DNA from: Planctomycetota bacterium | Lineage (GTDB): Bacteria > Planctomycetota > UBA1135 > GCA-002686595 | Direction: 5' to 3' | Assembly: GCA_029259635.1 (NCBI GenBank) | Contig: JAJDEU010000016.1 | Span: 1-64,000, forward strand | DNA: 64,000 bases | Shown: positions 56,099 through 64,000 of the stretch, piece by piece | How positions within the stretch are numbered: the first letter of the stretch is position 1 | How the letters are laid out: each line of letters opens with the position of its first letter | Notes under the pieces: model-generated | What the model was told of the DNA's origin: nothing | Seen by the model: only the letters and a program-made list of their open reading frames with translations | The model's database searches: none | Made by a program: the position numbers and the translations under genes

Positions 56099-56713
56099 TC
56101 ACTGCATTTTGCTAGCCAAGCTAGCCAGCGCGCGAAAGAGCAAAGCCCGAACGGCACCTTCGCTGCGATCTAGCCGGACGGCGATTTCAGAGTGAGAGAG
56201 CTCGCACATCTTCGCCAGCAGAATGATCTCACGGTGTTCGTCACTCAATTCCGAGATCGCTCTCTCGATGCGTTCGATCTCTTCTTTAGCCGAGGCGTCT
56301 TCGCTCGGCGTACAGAAGGACGCATAGCAATCGACAAGATCCGCTTCGGCCCCCGAGGAGGAGTCCTGCAACATTCGCTTGTTGCGTCCGACATCGCGTT
56401 GTTGTGCTAGCCAGTACCGCTGCTTGTTGCGAATCTTGCGCGAAGCGGTCGTGTACAGCCAATGCCGAAAAGCGCCCTCGCCCTCGTACCGAAATCGATC
56501 GACCTTCTCCAAGACTTCGCGACAGACCGATTGGCAGAGGTCGGATTGCGACTCGAGAGCATTGAGCTCTGGTCCACATTGCGAGCGGACCCAAACGCGC
56601 AATCCCGGGAGGTGGCGTTCGAGCAGCGGTTCAATCGCCGCTCGGTCGCCTGCAGCCAAGCGCTGCGTGAGTTCGGCGAAATCATCGGGCATGAAGGAAG
56701 CATACCGCTGCAT
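56099..56713 (-). CDS. ECF RNA polymerase sigma factor
   Basis: 204 residues (ATG 56713; a second ATG at 56692 also possible). Region 2: SDLCQSVCREVLEKVDRFRYEGEGAFRHWLYTTASRKIRNKQRYWLAQQRDVGR; region 4: RIERAISELSDEHREIILLAKMCELSHSEIAVRLDRSEGAVRALLFRALASLASKM. The F-x-Y-x-G-E-G-A-F-R-x-W-L pattern is typical of planctomycete ECF groups that work with protein kinases. No anti-sigma factor gene is next to it. It is convergent with the kinase gene and divergent from flgF, with about 250 bases between starts. Control by the neighbouring kinase is a reasonable inference. Confidence 0.92.
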   Translation of the reverse strand: MQRYASFMPDDFAELTQRLAAGDRAAIEPLLERHLPGLRVWVRSQCGPELNALESQSDLCQSVCREVLEKVDRFRYEGEGAFRHWLYTTASRKIRNKQRYWLAQQRDVGRNKRMLQDSSSGAEADLVDCYASFCTPSEDASAKEEIERIERAISELSDEHREIILLAKMCELSHSEIAVRLDRSEGAVRALLFRALASLASKMQ

Positions 56714-56931
56714 TTATGTTGAGTCTTGATTCGCGGACCTAGCGGACCGCGCGCTACGCCGGAGCGATGGTCTTGAGCCGCTTATAGAGACGTTCCAGAA
56801 AAATTTTCCGACCCTCCCGTCGCCGAATCAGATTCGCCGTGTTCGCGAATGGGAGGCGTATTTTTCCGGGCGTCTCGGACGGATTCGGCTGTTTAGCGCT
56901 CCTACAGTCCCTCAGACCCGGCTTTGGCACT

Positions 56932-56947
56932 TGGCACCGACATTGCG
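56932..56947 (+). promoter_or_regulatory. sigma-54 promoter of flgF operon
   Basis: TGGCACCGACATTGCG fits the -24/-12 consensus. As before fliK, an extra TGGCAC lies seven bases upstream, and the -12 element is 15 bases before the ATG (56962), leaving almost no leader. Confidence 0.88.
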
Positions 56948-56961
56948 TTACAGCCGGTGTC

Positions 56962-57663
56962 ATGACATCAGGAATCTCAAGCGGAGTGCAGGCCATGGCT
57001 TCTAATCAGAAGCAACTGGACTCACACGCCAACAATCTGGCCAACACCGCAACGACGGCCTACAAGCGCCAGACCTCCTTTGTGCATGCGATGGCGAGCA
57101 CTCGCCGCGGATCACAAGGCGAGCAGCTGAAGGTCGAGACGCGAGTGGACTACTCGCAGGGCGACATCAAAGAAACCGGCAACCCGCTGGATATCGCGCT
57201 GGACGGTGACGGCTTCTTCGCGGTCGAAGGACCGAGCGGAGAGGTCTACACGCGCAACGGCCAGTTCCAAGTCGACAACGAAGGCGTTCTCGAGACCTTG
57301 GACGGCTTTCCCGTCGCGTGGGAAAACCTGAGCGGCGCCATCGATACGGCAGGCACTCCGATCATCGTGAATGCCGAGGGTGTTGTTCGCCAAAACGAGC
57401 GTGAGCTCGGGCGACTGAAGCTGATGAACTTCACCGACCACCAGCAATTGCAGTCGGTCGACGGTGGCTATTTCGAACGTCCGCTCGAGCTAGAAGAAAC
57501 CGCGCACACGGCGATCCTGCGTCAAGGTTCGCTCGAAGGATCCAACGTCTCTCCGATTGAAGAGATGATCGCGATGATCGGAGTTCAACGGCGGTTCTCA
57601 GGAGCCTCCAACGTGCTCTCGATGATCAACGAGACGTACCGACGACTAACACGCCTGCAGTAA
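56962..57663 (+). CDS. flgF: flagellar basal-body rod protein FlgF
   Basis: 233 residues from ATG 56962. The frame is open to 56839, but the extension crosses the sigma-54 promoter, and the family starts at MTSGISSGVQAMASNQKQLDSHANNLANTATTAYKRQ. The central LDIALDGDGFFAVEGPSGEVYTRNGQFQVDNEGVLETLDGFPV and the C-terminal ILRQGSLEGSNVSPIEEMIAMIGVQRRF are typical of proximal rod proteins. Length and order before flgG point to FlgF. It is the first gene of an eight-gene flagellar operon. Confidence 0.93.
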   Translation: MTSGISSGVQAMASNQKQLDSHANNLANTATTAYKRQTSFVHAMASTRRGSQGEQLKVETRVDYSQGDIKETGNPLDIALDGDGFFAVEGPSGEVYTRNGQFQVDNEGVLETLDGFPVAWENLSGAIDTAGTPIIVNAEGVVRQNERELGRLKLMNFTDHQQLQSVDGGYFERPLELEETAHTAILRQGSLEGSNVSPIEEMIAMIGVQRRFSGASNVLSMINETYRRLTRLQ

Positions 57664-57684
57664 ACCACTAAGGAGAATCAACAC

Positions 57685-58473
57685 GTGAGTAGAGCAATGA
57701 GAACCGCGGCGTCTGGAATGCAGGCGCAGCAAATGCAGGTCGATACGATCGCGAACAACATCGCGAACGTGAACACGGCTGGCTACAAAAAGAACCAACT
57801 GTCCTTCCGTTCGCTGATGTACCGGACCTTCCGCGAGCCGGGAGCTCCGACCTCGGCGAGCCAGAACAATCCCACCGGTCTCCAGATCGGAAGTGGATCG
57901 GAAATCGCTAGCTCGACCAAGCTGTTCATGCAGGGCGACCTGGAGCCGACAGCAAATCCGCTCGACATCGGGATCTCCGGTGAAGGCTTCTTTGAGATCC
58001 AAACCGCTGGGGGTAGCACCGCCTACACCCGCGACGGTTCATTCCGCCGCGATTCCGATGGCTTGCTGGTCACCGCCGACGGTTTCCAGCTCGAGCCGGC
58101 GATCACGATCCCTGCGGAGGCCACCGATATTTCGATCGGTCAAGACGGGACAGTCAGCGTGGTGACCGCGGGGAATCCGACACCGGCTGTCGTCGGTCAG
58201 ATTCAACTCACGCGCTTTTCCAATCCGGCGGGACTAAAAGCTCTCGGTGGAAACATGTTTGCCGAGACCGCGAGCTCCGGCACTCCGACGGCTCAGGCGC
58301 CTGGAACAACAGGAACCGGAATTCTGCGGCAGTCGTTCCGCGAGCGTTCCAACGTCGCGATCGTCGACGAATTGATTGCGCTGATCGAAGCGCAGCGCAA
58401 CTACGAAGTCAACAGCCGAACCATTCGGGTGTCCGACGAGATGATGCAACAAGTCGGAAACCTCGTTCGATAG
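57685..58473 (+). CDS. flgG: flagellar basal-body distal rod protein FlgG
   Basis: 262 residues from GTG 57685 with AAGGAGA at 57669-57675. FlgG signature: MRTAASGMQAQQMQVDTIANNIANVNTAGYKKNQLSFRSLMYRT, the FlgG-specific insert QIGSGSEIASSTKLFMQGDLEPTANPLDIGISGEGFFEI, and the C-terminal ILRQSFRERSNVAIVDELIALIEAQRNYEVNSRTIRVSDEMMQQVGNL. The length is exactly that of canonical FlgG (about 260). It forms the distal rod that crosses peptidoglycan to the L and P rings. 21 bases after flgF, 9 bases before flgA. Confidence 0.97.
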   Translation: MSRAMRTAASGMQAQQMQVDTIANNIANVNTAGYKKNQLSFRSLMYRTFREPGAPTSASQNNPTGLQIGSGSEIASSTKLFMQGDLEPTANPLDIGISGEGFFEIQTAGGSTAYTRDGSFRRDSDGLLVTADGFQLEPAITIPAEATDISIGQDGTVSVVTAGNPTPAVVGQIQLTRFSNPAGLKALGGNMFAETASSGTPTAQAPGTTGTGILRQSFRERSNVAIVDELIALIEAQRNYEVNSRTIRVSDEMMQQVGNLVR

Positions 58474-58482
58474 GCGAATAGC

Positions 58483-59409
58483 ATGATCCTCTCACTACTC
58501 TTGACCGGCGTGACTTTGACCTTCCCGATGGAGGTCAAGGTGCAAGGCACCGAAGTCACCGTAAACGAAGTTGCGCGCATCACCGGCGACGATGTCGAAG
58601 AGGTGCGCCGCGTAGGCGCGGTCGACTTGGGCTACGCGCCCATGCCCGGCCACAGCCGCTTGTTCTTCGGCAAACGCGTCGCGGAAATCATCAAGCGGGA
58701 CACGGGCATCGAGGTCACCCTCGCTGGTCATCGCGCTTGTCGCGCATGGCCGAAGGAGATCACGGTCACCGGTGATCAGATCGAGGACGCCGCTCGCGTT
58801 GAGCTCGTTCGCCTAACGACGAAGTTGGACGCGGAATACGTGCTTCAACAGGGGCAGCGAAGCATCTCCGTTCCGGCAGGAAATACGGATATCAAGCTCG
58901 AAGCCTACTTCGAGAATCCAAAAGTTCAGAGCGGTGTGATTAGCGTGCCCGTTCGCATACTCGTCGACAATCAGGTCTACCGAACCGTCTGGACGCGCTG
59001 GAGTGTGAATGTCTACGAGCTTCGCACAGTGTTGATCAAGCCCGTCGCGGCCGGCGAGATGCTGACGCCGAAGCACTTCACGCAAAAACGCGCATTGGTG
59101 CCCCGCATCGGCGGAGCGAACCCCTTGGGGCGTCACCTAGCCATTGGCGCTGTCGCAACGCGGGACCTCAAGCCCGGCGACATGGTGACCAACCTCGATG
59201 TCAACCGACCGATGATCATTCATCGCGGTGACACGATCTATCTCCAAGCGAGGAGCCGCAACATCACAGCTCGGGTTCCCGCAAAGGCCGAAGAGGACGG
59301 AGCGCTCGGTGATCGCATTCGAGTCTCGACTCTTGAAGGTGGCCGTCAGTTGGGCGCGGTCGTCAAGTCCCGCGACCTCGTCGAAGTCGTCCTCAGCGTC
59401 GACTACTAG
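58483..59409 (+). CDS. flgA: flagellar P-ring assembly chaperone FlgA
   Basis: 308 residues with a short hydrophobic N-terminus (MILSLLLTGVTLTF), likely a signal. The C-terminal half is the SAF/FlgA domain: VLIKPVAAGEMLTPKHFTQKRALVPRIGGANPLGRHLAIGAVATRDLKPGDMVTNLDVNRPMIIHRGDTIYLQARSRNITARVPAKAEEDGALGDRIRVS. FlgA is a periplasmic chaperone for FlgI. The N-terminal part (about 20-110, TVNEVARITGDDVEEVRRVGAVDLGYAP) is longer than in enterobacteria but typical of FlgA in many phyla. It sits between flgG and flgH in the operon. Confidence 0.93.
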   Translation: MILSLLLTGVTLTFPMEVKVQGTEVTVNEVARITGDDVEEVRRVGAVDLGYAPMPGHSRLFFGKRVAEIIKRDTGIEVTLAGHRACRAWPKEITVTGDQIEDAARVELVRLTTKLDAEYVLQQGQRSISVPAGNTDIKLEAYFENPKVQSGVISVPVRILVDNQVYRTVWTRWSVNVYELRTVLIKPVAAGEMLTPKHFTQKRALVPRIGGANPLGRHLAIGAVATRDLKPGDMVTNLDVNRPMIIHRGDTIYLQARSRNITARVPAKAEEDGALGDRIRVSTLEGGRQLGAVVKSRDLVEVVLSVDY

Positions 59410-59459
59410 TTCAGCAGTTCGCCAATTCGCACAGAGCAAACAGAAAGACACACAACGAG

Positions 59460-60086
59460 ATGAAAGCACGCATTGCACTACTGTTGATTGGAGCCCTCTT
59501 CGGATCTTCCGAGGTCGTCTCCGCTCAGAATCGCGTCGGGTCGATCTATCGCCCGGACGGTGGACCGCAGAGCCCGATTGCGAATAAGACCGCTCGCCGA
59601 AACGGCGACCTGATCACGGTCATCATTCAGGAGAACCAGGATGTCTCCAATCAGGAGACCTCGAACATCACTCGCGAGACGAGTCTGGATTACGCGCTGA
59701 CCGAGCTCGCCGTTGCCCCGAACGCGTTCAATCCGCTGCCGACACTGAACGGCAGCAGCTCGGACGAGCTCAACGGCACGGCCAACTACGCCAAGAAGGG
59801 CGTCTTCACGGCGCGCGTGACGGCGATCGTCGTCGACACGCTCCCGAACGGCAACTTAGTGATCAGCGGACGACGCGAGATTCGCATCGACAAAGAGATC
59901 AAGGTGCTCGAGATCTCCGGAATCATTCGCCGCTACGACATTCTTCCGGACAACACGGTCGAATCCGAAAAAGTTGCCAACGCACAAGTGACCTACGCAG
60001 GTTCCGGTCCGCTCACCGACGCGACGAACCGATTCGGGCTCGGAGAGCTGCTCGTCAAAGTCATCCGTTGGGTTTGGCCCTTCTAA
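59460..60086 (+). CDS. flgH: flagellar L-ring protein FlgH
   Basis: 208 residues. Signal peptide MKARIALLLIGALFGSSEVVSA-QN has a normal AxA-type end, not a lipobox; the E. coli homologue is a lipoprotein, so membrane anchoring may differ. FlgH motifs: ARRNGDLITVIIQENQDVSNQETSNITRETS, YAKKGVFTARVTAIVVDTLPNGNLVISGRREIRIDKEIKVLEISGIIRRYDILPDNTVESEKVANAQVTYAGSGPLTDATN. The product forms the outer-membrane L-ring around the rod, confirming a Gram-negative envelope. Follows flgA after 50 bases; the flgI start is 30 bases downstream. Confidence 0.95.
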   Translation: MKARIALLLIGALFGSSEVVSAQNRVGSIYRPDGGPQSPIANKTARRNGDLITVIIQENQDVSNQETSNITRETSLDYALTELAVAPNAFNPLPTLNGSSSDELNGTANYAKKGVFTARVTAIVVDTLPNGNLVISGRREIRIDKEIKVLEISGIIRRYDILPDNTVESEKVANAQVTYAGSGPLTDATNRFGLGELLVKVIRWVWPF

Positions 60087-60116
60087 GTGAAGCTGCAATC
60101 GAACGACGTGAGAACC

Positions 60117-61349
60117 ATGAAGCGCCTTAGCCTTATCACCATCGCAGCTCTCGCTTGTGCCTCGAGCACATTCGCACAGGAGCCCGCGGTTGTCTACCCG
60201 GCGACGGGAATCGAAGCACCCACACAACCGACCGGAAAGTCGAGCTCGACCTACACCAAGCTCGAGCGAATCACTCCGAAGCCCGGTCGTGGAACGCAAG
60301 GCGAAGTTCGCGTTCGCGTACGCGACCTCGTCGCGGTTCGCGGACAAGAGCAAAACCTCGTTCAAGGCATCGGCCTGGTTACGGGTCTCGCGGGAACGGG
60401 AGACTCCGGTCTCGCCGCGCGCCAAGCGCTCCAAAACCTGCTGCTCACGCAGAACATCACACTGCCCATCGGCTCGCTGACGTCGAAGAACGTCGCAGTC
60501 GTTTGGGTCGAGGTCGAACTCCCGGCCGGAATCAAGCCCGGACGCCGCGTCGACGTGCGCGTCTCCTCGCTCTATGACAGCAGTAGCTTGGTGGGCGGCA
60601 CGCTCGTCCGCTGCGAGCTGACCGACATGAGCGGAACCGACGTCTACGCGACCGCAGCGGGCGCCATCTCAGTCGGCGGATTCTCCGTTGGCGGCGAAGG
60701 CGCAACGGCGACCCAGAATCACGTCACGGTCGGAATCGTTCCGCAGGGCGGGAAGGTCGAGCGCGCGATCGACGGATCACTGGTAAGCGAGCACGGGTTC
60801 ATCTACCTCGACATGAAAGCGCTCAACGGCTCATTCGGAAACACGGTCCGTATCGCCGAAGCCATCAATGCCATCTACACGGGAGCGGCCATCGCACAAG
60901 ACGCGATGACGATTCGAGTCTCTGTACCGACGGATCTCCCGGAAGAGTCTCACGTCGCTTATCTCGCTTCGCTGATCTCGCGCGAAATCACTCCCGAGAA
61001 CTTTGCGCGCATCATCATCAACGAACGCACGGGCGTAATCGTGATGGGGAAGGGCGTTCGCATCACCGAAGGAGCGATCACGAAGGGCAACCTGACCGTG
61101 ACGATCGCGGAGTCGCCGGAGACGAGTCAACCCGGACCGCAATCGGGCGGAACAACGGAGAGCCAAGCTCGGACCTCTCTGGACGTCCAAGAAGAGAACC
61201 GCGCGCTGACGATCATCAACGGCGCCGTCGAACTGCAAGAAGTTGTCGAGGTCCTCAACGTGCTCGGAGTTACTCCGCGCGATCTGATTCAAGTCCTACA
61301 GGCCATGTCGCAGTCGGGAATGCTGCACGCTGAAATCGTGATGATGTAA
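60117..61349 (+). CDS. flgI: flagellar P-ring protein FlgI
   Basis: 410 residues from ATG 60117 (MKRLSLITIAALACASSTFAQ signal peptide); a GTG right after the flgH stop (60087) would put ten extra residues before it. FlgI signature: VRVRDLVAVRGQEQNLVQGIGLVTGLAGTGDSG, LTSKNVAVVWVEVELPAGIKPGRRVDVRVSSL, GGTLVRCELTDMSGTDVYATAAGAISVGGFSV, and the C-terminal ELQEVVEVLNVLGVTPRDLIQVLQAMSQSGMLHAEIVMM. It forms the P-ring in the peptidoglycan layer and needs FlgA. A 50-residue extension lies between the signal peptide and the conserved start. Its TAA overlaps the ATG of the next gene by one base. Confidence 0.96.
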   Translation: MKRLSLITIAALACASSTFAQEPAVVYPATGIEAPTQPTGKSSSTYTKLERITPKPGRGTQGEVRVRVRDLVAVRGQEQNLVQGIGLVTGLAGTGDSGLAARQALQNLLLTQNITLPIGSLTSKNVAVVWVEVELPAGIKPGRRVDVRVSSLYDSSSLVGGTLVRCELTDMSGTDVYATAAGAISVGGFSVGGEGATATQNHVTVGIVPQGGKVERAIDGSLVSEHGFIYLDMKALNGSFGNTVRIAEAINAIYTGAAIAQDAMTIRVSVPTDLPEESHVAYLASLISREITPENFARIIINERTGVIVMGKGVRITEGAITKGNLTVTIAESPETSQPGPQSGGTTESQARTSLDVQEENRALTIINGAVELQEVVEVLNVLGVTPRDLIQVLQAMSQSGMLHAEIVMM

Positions 61350-61720
61350 TGGATATCAGCTCAATAAGCTCCTCGATGGCTGGCCGGATGGATGAGGTCA
61401 ATGCGAGCCGCGAACTCGGCAATCTTCAAAGTGCGGTGAGCTCGTCATCACCCGATGAGGCCGGCCGCAAGTTCGAAGCGATGCTTGGAACGATGCTGGC
61501 TAAGGAGATGCGTAAGGGACTCGACGAAGGTTTCTTCGGCAAAGGGCCCGGCGCGGATGCCTTCAGCTCGTGGTTCGACGAGTACGTCGGCCGCGTGATG
61601 GCAGAGCAAGGGACGCTCGGGACGGGCTCACTCGTTGAGCAGTACGTGAACGATGTCGAAGACGCCGCTGCGGCGGCGGACGACGTCAACACGGATTCTG
61701 TCGAGGCAGAGCAGTCATGA
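61349..61720 (+). CDS. flgJ: FlgJ-type rod-binding protein, without muramidase domain
   Basis: 123 residues. The rod-binding domain is visible as GRKFEAMLGTMLAKEMRKGLDEGFFGKGPGADAFSSWFDEYVGRVMAEQGTLG, matching the N-terminal domain of FlgJ (F-E-x-x-F-x-x-x-M-L-K-x-M-R). The C-terminal glucosaminidase domain of enterobacterial FlgJ is absent, as in many phyla, so wall opening must come from another enzyme. The start codon overlaps the flgI stop by one base (TAATG), and its end overlaps the next gene by four bases (ATGA), showing tight coupling. Confidence 0.88.
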   Translation: MDISSISSSMAGRMDEVNASRELGNLQSAVSSSSPDEAGRKFEAMLGTMLAKEMRKGLDEGFFGKGPGADAFSSWFDEYVGRVMAEQGTLGTGSLVEQYVNDVEDAAAAADDVNTDSVEAEQS

Positions 61721-62202
61721 GTGTGTCCAAACTAACCAAGCTGGCGAACTTGCTTCAGTCGCATTTGCAGGATGAGCAGTGCGTTCAAAAGCGCTTGCTC
61801 GGATTGCTGAAAGCGCAAGAAGCGGCTGCCGTCGCTGGAGAGACCGATCAGTTGGTCAAGACAACCGGCGAAATCGAGAGCGAACTCGGCGGAGAGAGTC
61901 TGCGTGAGCAGCGTCGCTCCACTCTGATGTCGGCCTTCGGGGGCGAGTTTGGTGTTCCCGCGAAAATGCTCACGGTCGGAAGCCTGATCGAAAGGCTGAA
62001 AGAGCGCGGCGTTCGCACGACCGGACTTGTGGCGATACGTGCGGAACTGAAAGAGACAGTGCTTACCGTTCGGAAGCTCTCGCGCAAGTTGAAGGTCATC
62101 GCGCGCGGCCACGGCGAAGTTCTAAGTGACGTACTACGTGTCCTCGCCGGAAGCGACGATCGCGCGATCGGCACTGGCATCATGATTAACGCGGAGGTCT
62201 AG
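61717..62202 (+). CDS. flgN: FlgN-like flagellar export chaperone
   Basis: 161 residues, mostly helical: LTKLANLLQSHLQDEQCVQKRLLGLLKAQEAAAVAGETDQLVKTTGEIESEL, with the heptad pattern and the L-x-x-x-D-x-x-x-L-x-x-E-x-x-x-x-x-x-x-D style of FlgN. FlgN is the cytosolic chaperone of FlgK and FlgL, and this gene lies directly before flgK (4 bases between stop and start). Sequence similarity in the family is low, so the call depends partly on position. It overlaps flgJ by four bases. Confidence 0.8.
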   Translation: MSVSKLTKLANLLQSHLQDEQCVQKRLLGLLKAQEAAAVAGETDQLVKTTGEIESELGGESLREQRRSTLMSAFGGEFGVPAKMLTVGSLIERLKERGVRTTGLVAIRAELKETVLTVRKLSRKLKVIARGHGEVLSDVLRVLAGSDDRAIGTGIMINAEV

Positions 62203-62206
62203 AGAT

Positions 62207-64000
62207 ATGCCCGGAGTAGGATTATCAGCGGGTCTCAGAGCTCTTCTCGCATCGCGTGTTGGCCTCGCCACGACCGGCCACAACATCACGAACGCGAACA
62301 CGCCCGGCTACTCGCGCCAAGCTGTCGATCTGAGCGCGTCTCGACCGGTGCTCTCGAGCGGCATACTTGTCGGCAATGGAGTCAGCGCGACTTCCGTTCG
62401 CCGAACGGTAGACGCGCTCCTGCAGAGGCGCTTGTTGACACAAACCTCCGTTCAGGGGCGTTTGGAGTCGCGCTTCACGACTCTGTCCGAAATCGAAGCG
62501 CTCATGCAAGAGCCCGATGGAAACAGCCTCGGCGCGCAACTCGACGGCTTCTTCACATCGGTGTCGAGCCTCTCGACGAACTCTTCGGATTCGATTCTGC
62601 GCACCGGCATGATCAACAACGCGGTGCAGCTGACCTCTCAGTTCAATCAGCTCGCCGGAAGCCTGAGCAGTATCCGCGCCGACACGGCTACTGAGGTCGC
62701 CATTCGCGTGGATGAGGTCAATGACCTCGCTCGCGAGATCTCATCGCTGAATAGCGAGATCGCTTCCGCGAGGGCAGCTGGGCTAAACCCCAACGATATT
62801 TCTGATCGCCGCGACGTCGCGATCAATGAGCTCGCGAATCTCGTCGACATCGACACAAAAGAAGATCAGACCGGCGCGGTGCGCGTCCTCGTTGACGGCA
62901 GCACGCTTGTGAGCGCCACGCAATATCACAACCTGACTTCCCGACTTGACGGCAACGACGAGATTGAGCTCCGGATCTCCGGCGCCGCCATCACGATGAA
63001 TCCGAACGGCGGGGTTCTTGGCGGGTTGGTCGCGGTTTCGAGAGACACGATTCCGCAACTCTCCAGCCAGCTCGACCTGCTCGCGCAGAACATTATTCGC
63101 GAAGTCAATCGCGTGCACAGTGAAGGCATCCCGGCCTCGGGTCCGTACACCTCACTGACCGGTGGCAGTCTCTTCACCGACACGGACAAGGACGGCTCTT
63201 TCCGCGACGAGCTCCTGTCCAACGCCGGATTGCCGACTGAAGTGGTGTCGGGAGAGCTGTACGTCAGCATTACGGACAAGAGCACGGGCGAGCTCACCAA
63301 GTCGAAGATCAGCATCTCGAAGACCCACACGACGGTCGGAGACTTTCTCGATTCACTGAGTTCGATTCCAAATCTGTCGGCGGACATCGATGGCCTGGGG
63401 CGCATTCAAATCGTGGCCGATGCGGGCTTTGGATTCGACTTTGGACGACGGTTGGATCCCAACCCCGACAATATCGGTTCATTTGGGGGCGGAAGAGCTT
63501 CACTCGGAACAGCTGCCGCCGAGCCGTTCGCGCTCAGCAATGGCGACACGCTCACGCTGAACTCCGGCGCAACGCCGATCAGTATTACGTTCAACAGCGC
63601 GGACTTCGCGCAGATCTCTGAAGCGACGGCTGAAGAGATGGCAGCGGTGATCAACGCCGACTCGGACGTCATTGCCACGGGCATGAAAGCCTCGGCGGTG
63701 AATGGTCAGCTCGTGATGCAGACGCTCGGGAGCGGAAGCTCCGAGTCGTTCGACCTTACCGGTGGTACTTCACTCGCGGCCCTTGGCTGGAGCGCGCTCT
63801 CCGGATCGACTATCTCCGGTCACGACACTTCGGTCGATGTCTCCATTACCGGAAGCTATACCGGCAAGAACAACGACGTCTACACCTTCCGCCCGGTGGG
63901 CGACGGAACGGTCGGAACTACGCCGGGCTTGTCCGTGGATGTATTCGACTCGGCCGGCCAACGCGTCGCGACACTCGACATCGGAGACACCTACGTTCCG
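62207..64000 (+). CDS. flgK: flagellar hook-associated protein 1 FlgK (3' end beyond window)
   Basis: The frame runs from ATG 62207 to the window end without a stop, 598 codons. N-terminus GLSAGLRALLASRVGLATTGHNITNANTPGYSRQAVDLS is the FlgK signature, followed by VGNGVSATSVRRTVDALLQRRL and the coiled region SLNSEIASARAAGLNPNDISDRRDVAINELANLVDIDT. It is the junction protein between hook and filament. No ring of other domains is visible; the middle contains VNRVHSEGIPASG and repeated beta modules. The usual C-terminal FlgK motif lies beyond the window. Last seen gene of the flgF operon; expected next are flgL and filament genes. Confidence 0.94.
   Translation, partial: MPGVGLSAGLRALLASRVGLATTGHNITNANTPGYSRQAVDLSASRPVLSSGILVGNGVSATSVRRTVDALLQRRLLTQTSVQGRLESRFTTLSEIEALMQEPDGNSLGAQLDGFFTSVSSLSTNSSDSILRTGMINNAVQLTSQFNQLAGSLSSIRADTATEVAIRVDEVNDLAREISSLNSEIASARAAGLNPNDISDRRDVAINELANLVDIDTKEDQTGAVRVLVDGSTLVSATQYHNLTSRLDGNDEIELRISGAAITMNPNGGVLGGLVAVSRDTIPQLSSQLDLLAQNIIREVNRVHSEGIPASGPYTSLTGGSLFTDTDKDGSFRDELLSNAGLPTEVVSGELYVSITDKSTGELTKSKISISKTHTTVGDFLDSLSSIPNLSADIDGLGRIQIVADAGFGFDFGRRLDPNPDNIGSFGGGRASLGTAAAEPFALSNGDTLTLNSGATPISITFNSADFAQISEATAEEMAAVINADSDVIATGMKASAVNGQLVMQTLGSGSSESFDLTGGTSLAALGWSALSGSTISGHDTSVDVSITGSYTGKNNDVYTFRPVGDGTVGTTPGLSVDVFDSAGQRVATLDIGDTYVP

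Overview
The window looks like a chromosome segment of a Gram-negative, flagellated, GC-rich bacterium, most probably a planctomycete of the Poly30/Pla163-like lineages. This rests on a Hanks-type kinase with a DWG motif fused to a formylglycine-generating-enzyme-like domain, an ECF sigma factor fused to a membrane helix and carboxypeptidase-regulatory repeats, a secreted type I sulfatase, many secreted proteins and an acidic-tailed gyrase A. The assignment is inferred from gene style. No rRNA or tRNA was seen to confirm it.

Layout. 1-2100: tail of an IS110-type transposase, a gene-poor stretch, a DUF6717-like protein and a flavin reductase. 2.4-9.7 kb: gyrA with a yqeY-like gene, a lipoprotein MsrA-MsrB, a BtuF-like protein, a bacterioferritin-associated ferredoxin and a sulfatase. 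9.9-22 kb: murJ, two zinc-ribbon membrane proteins (one a CPBP protease), an NlpC/P60 protein, a MmcQ/YjbR protein, a GT87 glycosyltransferase, a hybrid histidine kinase and a large carboxypeptidase-regulatory-domain protein. 22-29 kb: two tandem algI/algX-like O-acetylation pairs, then a 91-nt inverted repeat. 29-38.5 kb: the sigma-factor fusion, B12-dependent ribonucleotide reductase, a duplicated-domain secreted protein, and a DsbD-like protein. 38.5-45 kb: feoAB, rpiA and a dihaem beta-propeller protein. 45.5-64 kb: two flagellar operons (fliK-flgD-flgE and flgF-flgG-flgA-flgH-flgI-flgJ-flgN-flgK) separated by a ChaN-like protein, a secreted protein, a kinase and an ECF sigma factor.

The strongest unexpected signal is in the DsbD-like gene (36148-38487). 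An in-frame TGA at 38212-38214 sits exactly where the first cysteine of the C-terminal thioredoxin CxxC motif should be. The same frame continues with the rest of that domain, and a 9-bp stem with a G-initial loop lies 14 nt after the TGA. This fits a selenoprotein with a U-V-N-C active site and a bacterial SECIS element. Simple open-reading-frame calling would split it into a truncated DsbD and a small hypothetical protein.

Regulatory links can also be read. A 19-bp Fur-box-like palindrome precedes both the ferredoxin gene and feoA. Two nearly identical sigma-54 promoters, each with a doubled -24 element, sit 15-20 nt before the start codons of the first genes of both flagellar operons, implying near-leaderless transcripts. 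Perfect 15-bp hairpins separate two convergent gene pairs. Functionally, the DsbD-like protein could supply electrons to the exported MsrAB, and the BtuF-like protein fits an organism using an adenosylcobalamin-dependent ribonucleotide reductase. Both links are inferences.
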